64,000 nt of DNA from assembly GCF_001729765.1 (NCBI RefSeq), contig NZ_CP017181.1, positions 4,092,001-4,156,000 on the forward strand, written 5' to 3'. This stretch comes from Enterobacter kobei. Lineage in GTDB: Bacteria > Pseudomonadota > Gammaproteobacteria > Enterobacterales > Enterobacteriaceae. Positions 59,931-64,000 of the stretch are shown in pieces. The notes under the pieces were generated by a model, which was not told the DNA's origin, made no database searches, and was given only the letters and a program-made list of their open reading frames with translations. The stretch's first letter is position 1; every line of letters starts with the position of its first letter. The translations under genes and the position numbers were made by a program.

Positions 59931-60620
59931 TTAAACCGACAGATATGACGCAATTTGTTCTTCATCAGCACCAGAACGCGCCTGTTGATGAACAATATTG
60001 CCTTTCTCAATAACAACAATTTTATCTGACACATCGAGTACAAAGCTTAAAACCTGCTCGGAAACTAATATGGTCAACCCTTCTGCATCACGAATCTTAC
60101 GTAATATTTTTGCCATTTCTTTAATAATTGACGGTTGAATTCCCTCCGTTGGTTCATCCAGCAAAAGTAATTTGGGTTTACCGGCGAGAGCTCTGGCCAT
60201 AACGAGCTGCTGCTGCTGACCACCGGAAAGATTTCCCGCCATCCGTTTGCGCATTTCTTTCAGCACAGGGAAATAGTCATACAGGTATTCAGGAACCTGT
60301 AACGAACGGGATTGGCGAATCCCCGTTTTTATATTTTCTTCAACCGTCATGGTTGAAAATACCATTCGCCCCTGCGGGACAAAGCCAATGCCATGCTGAA
60401 CGCGCTGGTAACTAAGCAAGCCGGTAATATTTGTACCGGCAAACTCTAACTCACCGGCACAGGACGGTATCATACCAATCAGTGATTTCATCAGCGTGGT
60501 TTTACCCATACCATTGCGCCCTACCAGAGCGACGATTTCACCCTCTGCTAACGTCAGATTCAGTCCACTGATGACCTGGCTCTGACCATATGCGACAGCA
60601 TAATCAGAAATTTTCAGCAT
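59931..60620 (-). CDS. urtE: Urea/amide ABC transporter ATPase UrtE
   Basis: 229 aa from the ATG at 60620 ([20 protein letters not shown]); a longer frame from 60767 overlaps urtD and is not family-like. Walker [14 protein letters not shown], signature [16 protein letters not shown], Walker [16 protein letters not shown]. LivF-type subunit of a branched-chain-amino-acid-like transporter. Confidence 0.94.
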   Translation of the reverse strand: MLKISDYAVAYGQSQVISGLNLTLAEGEIVALVGRNGMGKTTLMKSLIGMIPSCAGELEFAGTNITGLLSYQRVQHGIGFVPQGRMVFSTMTVEENIKTGIRQSRSLQVPEYLYDYFPVLKEMRKRMAGNLSGGQQQQLVMARALAGKPKLLLLDEPTEGIQPSIIKEMAKILRKIRDAEGLTILVSEQVLSFVLDVSDKIVVIEKGNIVHQQARSGADEEQIASYLSV

Positions 60621-60630
60621 CCGTGTCTCC

Positions 60631-61380
60631 TTAATGACCAAGATAAACGTCAATAACCCGAGGGTCGTTTTTGACTTTATTGATGCTACCTTCCGACAAT
60701 ACTTTTCCCTGGTGCATGACGGTGACATGATCGGCAATGTCTTCGACGAACTGCATGTCGTGTTCAATCACCAGTACAGAACGTCCCCCGGCAATTTTGC
60801 GCAGGAGCTGCGCGGTTTTTTGGCGTTCGGCGACAGACATGCCTGCCACGGGTTCGTCCAGCATCATGAGCTTAGGATCTTGTATTAGTAGCATCCCTAT
60901 TTCTAACCACTGCTTTTGCCCATGGCTGAGAAGGTCAGCCTGCGTATGTAGGTAATCGGCAAGGAAAATTTCGCCAGCAACCTGTTCGACCGCAGCGATT
61001 ATTTCTGGCGTGCGACGAAAGAACATGGCGCCCAACGCGGTTCTGGCTTTGGGATAAGATAACTCGAGATTTTCAAATACCGTTAAGTTCTCATAGATTG
61101 ATGGATTCTGGAATTTACGCCCAACCCCTTCATGAACAATTTTATTTTCCCGAAGTTTACTCAGTTCCTTATTGCGAAATTTGATGCTGCCGCTGGTTAG
61201 CTTTGTTTTCCCGCAAATGAGATCAAGCACTGTTGTCTTACCCGCGCCATTTGGGCCAATAATAACGTAAATCTGCCCCTCATCGATGTACATTGAAAAA
61301 TCATCGACGGCTTTGAAGCCATTAAATGAAACGGTTAATCCCTCTACCGCTAAAATTATTTCTTTTATCGGATTTTTCAT
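60631..61380 (-). CDS. urtD: Urea/amide ABC transporter ATPase UrtD
   Basis: 249 aa. Walker A GPNGAGKTTVLDL, signature LLSHGQKQWLEIGMLL (the SHGQ variant usual for UrtD), Walker B KLMMLDEPVAGMS and switch VLVIEHDMQFVEDIA. LivG-type. Starts 4 bp inside the urtC 3' end. Confidence 0.94.
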   Translation of the reverse strand: MKNPIKEIILAVEGLTVSFNGFKAVDDFSMYIDEGQIYVIIGPNGAGKTTVLDLICGKTKLTSGSIKFRNKELSKLRENKIVHEGVGRKFQNPSIYENLTVFENLELSYPKARTALGAMFFRRTPEIIAAVEQVAGEIFLADYLHTQADLLSHGQKQWLEIGMLLIQDPKLMMLDEPVAGMSVAERQKTAQLLRKIAGGRSVLVIEHDMQFVEDIADHVTVMHQGKVLSEGSINKVKNDPRVIDVYLGH

Positions 61381-62495
61381 TTCAGCACTCCGGTGTTTAC
61401 TCTGGGTTTGGTCATACTCTTTTTGCGCAGCAGCGACATCACGATCGGGTGAATATATTGCTGATAAAGCCCTGCCAGTCCTTTCGGGAAAATCAGCACG
61501 ACGGCAATAAAGAGCAGGCCCATGGCAATCGTCCAGAGTTCAGGAAAAGACTCGGAAATACTGCTCTTGGCGGCATTGACGATAAGGGCGCCATATACTG
61601 CCCCCAGCAAAGAACCTCGCCCGCCCACGGCACAGAAAACGACCATTTCAATTGAAGCAACAGTGCCAATAAACCCTGGCGACATGAACCCTACTTGCAG
61701 AGTGAACATCGCGCCACCGATCGCCGAAAACAGAGCGCTAATGCAGAAAACCACCGTTTTGATATTCGCGACATCATAACCAGAGAAACGAACGCGGTCT
61801 TCCTTATCGCGAATGGCAACCATCAGTCGGCCGAGCTTGCTATTCACAATAAAATAGCCCGCGCTCACAACCAGCATCAGTAAAACAGCATTAATAAAGT
61901 AGAGGATATAGCGTGCAGAATCAGTACGGATATCCCAACCTAAAAGCGTGCGTAAATCCGTGATGCCGTTAATTCCCCCGGTGTAACCCTGTTGTCCGAT
62001 AATAAGAATCGTCAGGATCGCGGAGATAGCCTGGGTGATAATAGCGAAGTACACACCGCCAACGCGGCGTTTAAACATTGCGCTGCCGAGAATCAATGCG
62101 CAAATAGTGGGCACGATTAAAATAGCCAGAATTGTCAGACTAAAAGAATGGAATGGCTGCCAGAACGAGGGCAAAGCGGTTAGCTGATTCCAGTCCATAA
62201 AATCCGGGATGCCCGGGGTGGTTTGCATTTTTGTTTCCGCTGGCGAGGAAGCTTCCAGCTTGAGAAACATGGCCATACAATAACCGCCGAGGCCAAAAAA
62301 GATGCCCTGCCCCAGGCTCAGAATACCGCTGTAGCCCCAACAAAGTACCAGCCCGACGGCAACAAATGCATAAGTCAGGTATTTACCGATCAGGTTTAAA
62401 CGGAAAAGATCCAGGGTTAGCGGCATGACGATAAAAATAAGGCCTATCACCAGGGCAATACCCAGTAGCGGATAATTTTGCATGCGTTTCATCAT
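61377..62495 (-). CDS. urtC: Urea/amide ABC transporter permease UrtC
   Basis: 372 aa LivM-type permease with about nine helices. The family region GYDVANIKTVVFCISALFSA.. and MVFCAVGGRGSLLGAVYGAL is present. ATGs at 62495 and 62492 are both possible. Follows urtB by 6 bp. Confidence 0.93.
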   Translation of the reverse strand: MMKRMQNYPLLGIALVIGLIFIVMPLTLDLFRLNLIGKYLTYAFVAVGLVLCWGYSGILSLGQGIFFGLGGYCMAMFLKLEASSPAETKMQTTPGIPDFMDWNQLTALPSFWQPFHSFSLTILAILIVPTICALILGSAMFKRRVGGVYFAIITQAISAILTILIIGQQGYTGGINGITDLRTLLGWDIRTDSARYILYFINAVLLMLVVSAGYFIVNSKLGRLMVAIRDKEDRVRFSGYDVANIKTVVFCISALFSAIGGAMFTLQVGFMSPGFIGTVASIEMVVFCAVGGRGSLLGAVYGALIVNAAKSSISESFPELWTIAMGLLFIAVVLIFPKGLAGLYQQYIHPIVMSLLRKKSMTKPRVNTGVLK

Positions 62496-62501
62496 AAACT
62501 C

Positions 62502-63428
62502 CTAGCGGCGGACCCGGTTGGCGAAAAGACCTTGCGGACGCAATAGCAGAATGCCGACCACGATCAGTAGCGTAATCACCTTCGCCATTGAACCGCTCAG
62601 GAAAAACTCCAGCGTGGATTGCGATTGTGAAATGGCAAATGCGGAGGCGAGCGTGCCGAGCAAACTTTGCGCGCCGCCAAACACCACCACCAGGAAGGTG
62701 TCAACGATATACTGCTGGCCAGCCGTTGGACCTGTTGAGCCGATCATGGTAAAGGCGCTTCCGGCGATCCCGGCGATGCCGCACCCAAGTGCGAAGGTTC
62801 GACTATCGACCTGAGCCGTATTAATACCCACCGCGCTGGCCATCTGGCGGTTAAGTACCACCGCGCGGACTTTTATTCCCCAGGCGGAGAAATAAATCAG
62901 CCAGGCCGTAAAAGCGGTAATAACTACGGTCAGCAGCAGAACAAATACCCCATTAACAGGAATATCAATATTGTCGGCAAACTGATACGACCCCATTAGC
63001 CATGAAGGTAAGTCAACGCCGACTTCGCGGGGACCAAATAGCGAACGATAGCACTGCTGTAGAATCAGGCTCAGACCCCATGTCGCCAGCAGCGTGTCGA
63101 GGGGGCGTTTATACAGATGCCGTATCAGGATTTTCTCAACGAGCGTACCCAGCAAGGCGGTACACAGGAAAGCAAGGGCAATGGCAACAAAGAAGTAGAT
63201 GCCGAAGATTGAAGGCAGATAAGCGCTGAAAAACTTACCGGTCAACCATGTGACATAAGCACCCAGGATCATGAACTCGCCATGAGCCATATTAATCACG
63301 CCCATCTGGCCAAAAATAATAGCGAGTCCAAGCGACATCAGAACAAACACGGCGAACAGGCTGAGCCCCGAAAACCCCTGCATGACAAAAATGGAAGCCA
63401 AATCGGCGAAGTTATAATCGCTGAACAT
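62502..63428 (-). CDS. urtB: Urea/amide ABC transporter permease UrtB
   Basis: 308 aa from the ATG at 63428 (MFSDYNFADLASIFVMQGFS); a longer open frame from 63587 lies inside urtA. LivH-type permease: GLAIIFGQMGVINMAHGEFM is the family signature, and VVVFGGAQSLLGTLASAFAI is near the end. GAGGATAC upstream acts as ribosome-binding site. Confidence 0.94.
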   Translation of the reverse strand: MFSDYNFADLASIFVMQGFSGLSLFAVFVLMSLGLAIIFGQMGVINMAHGEFMILGAYVTWLTGKFFSAYLPSIFGIYFFVAIALAFLCTALLGTLVEKILIRHLYKRPLDTLLATWGLSLILQQCYRSLFGPREVGVDLPSWLMGSYQFADNIDIPVNGVFVLLLTVVITAFTAWLIYFSAWGIKVRAVVLNRQMASAVGINTAQVDSRTFALGCGIAGIAGSAFTMIGSTGPTAGQQYIVDTFLVVVFGGAQSLLGTLASAFAISQSQSTLEFFLSGSMAKVITLLIVVGILLLRPQGLFANRVRR

Positions 63429-63454
63429 GGAAGTATCCTCGGTGAAGTCAAAGA

Positions 63455-63475
63455 CCCCCCACGCTATATGGGGGG
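63455..63475 (-). terminator. Hairpin between urtA and urtB
   Basis: CCCCCC-ATATAGCGT-GGGGGG on the minus strand, without a T-run. Such hairpins after the gene for a binding protein usually protect its mRNA or lower read-through into the permease genes, so that UrtA is made in excess. Confidence 0.6.
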
Positions 63476-63484
63476 AAGCGTCGG

Positions 63485-64000
63485 TTAGTCTTTCGGGAAT
63501 GGGTTCGGTTCGATAAGTTCTGGCGTCTGATAAATCACGTCGTACTGCCCATCCGCACGAGCGCGACCGATAACCGTTTTGGACCACAGATGATGGTTAT
63601 CATGGATGCGTACATACCCTTCCGGCGCATCTTTGAACTCAATACCGGGCGAGGCCTTACGAATTTTGTCCACGTCGAACGAGCCAGCTTTCTCAACCGC
63701 CGCTTTCCATAACCATGGGCCAAGATAGGCCGCCTGAGTGACATCGCCGATAACCATGTCATTACCCCAGCGCTTTTTAAATGCGGCGACAAAGCTTTTA
63801 TTTTCCGGATTATCCATACTCTGGAAATACTTCATCGAGGCATAGGCGCCGACGATATTTTCGCCGCCAATACCGCGGATCTCATCTTCCGTGACGGAGA
63901 TGGTCAGCAGCAGCGGTTTCTCCTGCGTCATATCGATCCCCGCCGCCTTCAATTGCTTATAGAAGGCCACATTCGAACCGCCGACAACAATGGCATAGAT
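63485..64000 (-). CDS. urtA: Urea/amide substrate-binding protein UrtA, 3' part
   Basis: 172 codons to the window end; start and signal peptide lie outside. The frame stays open to base 64000 (IYAIVVGGSNVAFYKQLKAA). Contains LLTISVTEDEIRGIGGENIV, GDVTQAAYLGPWLWKAAVEK and DVIYQTPELIEPNPFP, typical of the C-terminal lobe of FmdD/UrtA periplasmic binding proteins. First gene of the operon. Confidence 0.93.
   Translation of the reverse strand: MYAIVVGGSNVAFYKQLKAAGIDMTQEKPLLLTISVTEDEIRGIGGENIVGAYASMKYFQSMDNPENKSFVAAFKKRWGNDMVIGDVTQAAYLGPWLWKAAVEKAGSFDVDKIRKASPGIEFKDAPEGYVRIHDNHHLWSKTVIGRARADGQYDVIYQTPELIEPNPFPKD

Overview
The window is enterobacterial chromosome. The conserved block ygiF-ygiM-cca-uppP-folB-plsY-ureDABCEJFG-tsaD-rpsU-dnaG-rpoD-mug-ileX is close to E. 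coli in protein sequence, and the position of the urease operon between plsY and tsaD fits the Enterobacter/Klebsiella group. The species cannot be fixed from the sequence alone.

Layout. (1) 1-16516: core genome, with the complete urease operon and the macromolecular-synthesis operon rpsU-dnaG-rpoD, ending at tRNA-Ile2 (ileX). (2) 16517-23093: IS-rich junction with a small remnant ORF behind the tRNA, IS1, an IS3-family relic, two IS26-truncated c-di-GMP signalling genes in opposite orientation, an IS26 end and a second IS1. (3) 23094-32733: copper-resistance cluster pcoABCDRSE with an extra divergent SilE-like metal-binding gene and a ParDE-type toxin-antitoxin, bracketed by two inverted IS1 copies whose proteins are identical. 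(4) 32734-38281: plasmid-derived segment with traX, hypothetical genes, an origin-like region with a DnaA box, repA with a coupled leader peptide and antisense RNA, and a KacAT-like GNAT toxin-antitoxin. (5) 38282-42815: IS3-family element split by IS1, a glycosidase fragment, a GlxA-type regulator with a divergent monooxygenase-like gene, and an IS5-family element. (6) 42894-56974: GC-rich transmissible locus of stress tolerance (tLST/LHR), all on the minus strand: HTH regulator, hsp20, clpK, a PLDc_N-like fragment, a broken ftsH, a second hsp20, yfdX1, yfdX2, hdeD, an HPF-like/sigma-like fusion gene, trx, kefB, psiE, an M48 protease and degP. (7) 57029-58695: relics of IS66, IS3 and a left-truncated IS1. 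(8) 58888-64000: formamidase amiF and a urtABCDE-type urea/amide ABC transporter, with urtA running off the window.

How it works together. Two stress modules sit in one IS-assembled island next to ileX: periplasmic copper detoxification and proteostasis against heat and oxidation. Toxin-antitoxin pairs and a plasmid replicon show that parts came from a plasmid. Urease at the left and the amide/urea importer with formamidase at the right would together let the cell use urea and formamide as nitrogen sources.

Most striking points: an antisense-RNA-controlled plasmid replicon embedded in chromosomal sequence; a tLST in which ftsH has both a poly-G frameshift and a large internal deletion; an uncharacterised tLST protein that looks like a hibernation-factor domain joined to sigma-factor-like regions; and two broken c-di-GMP enzymes on either side of IS26.
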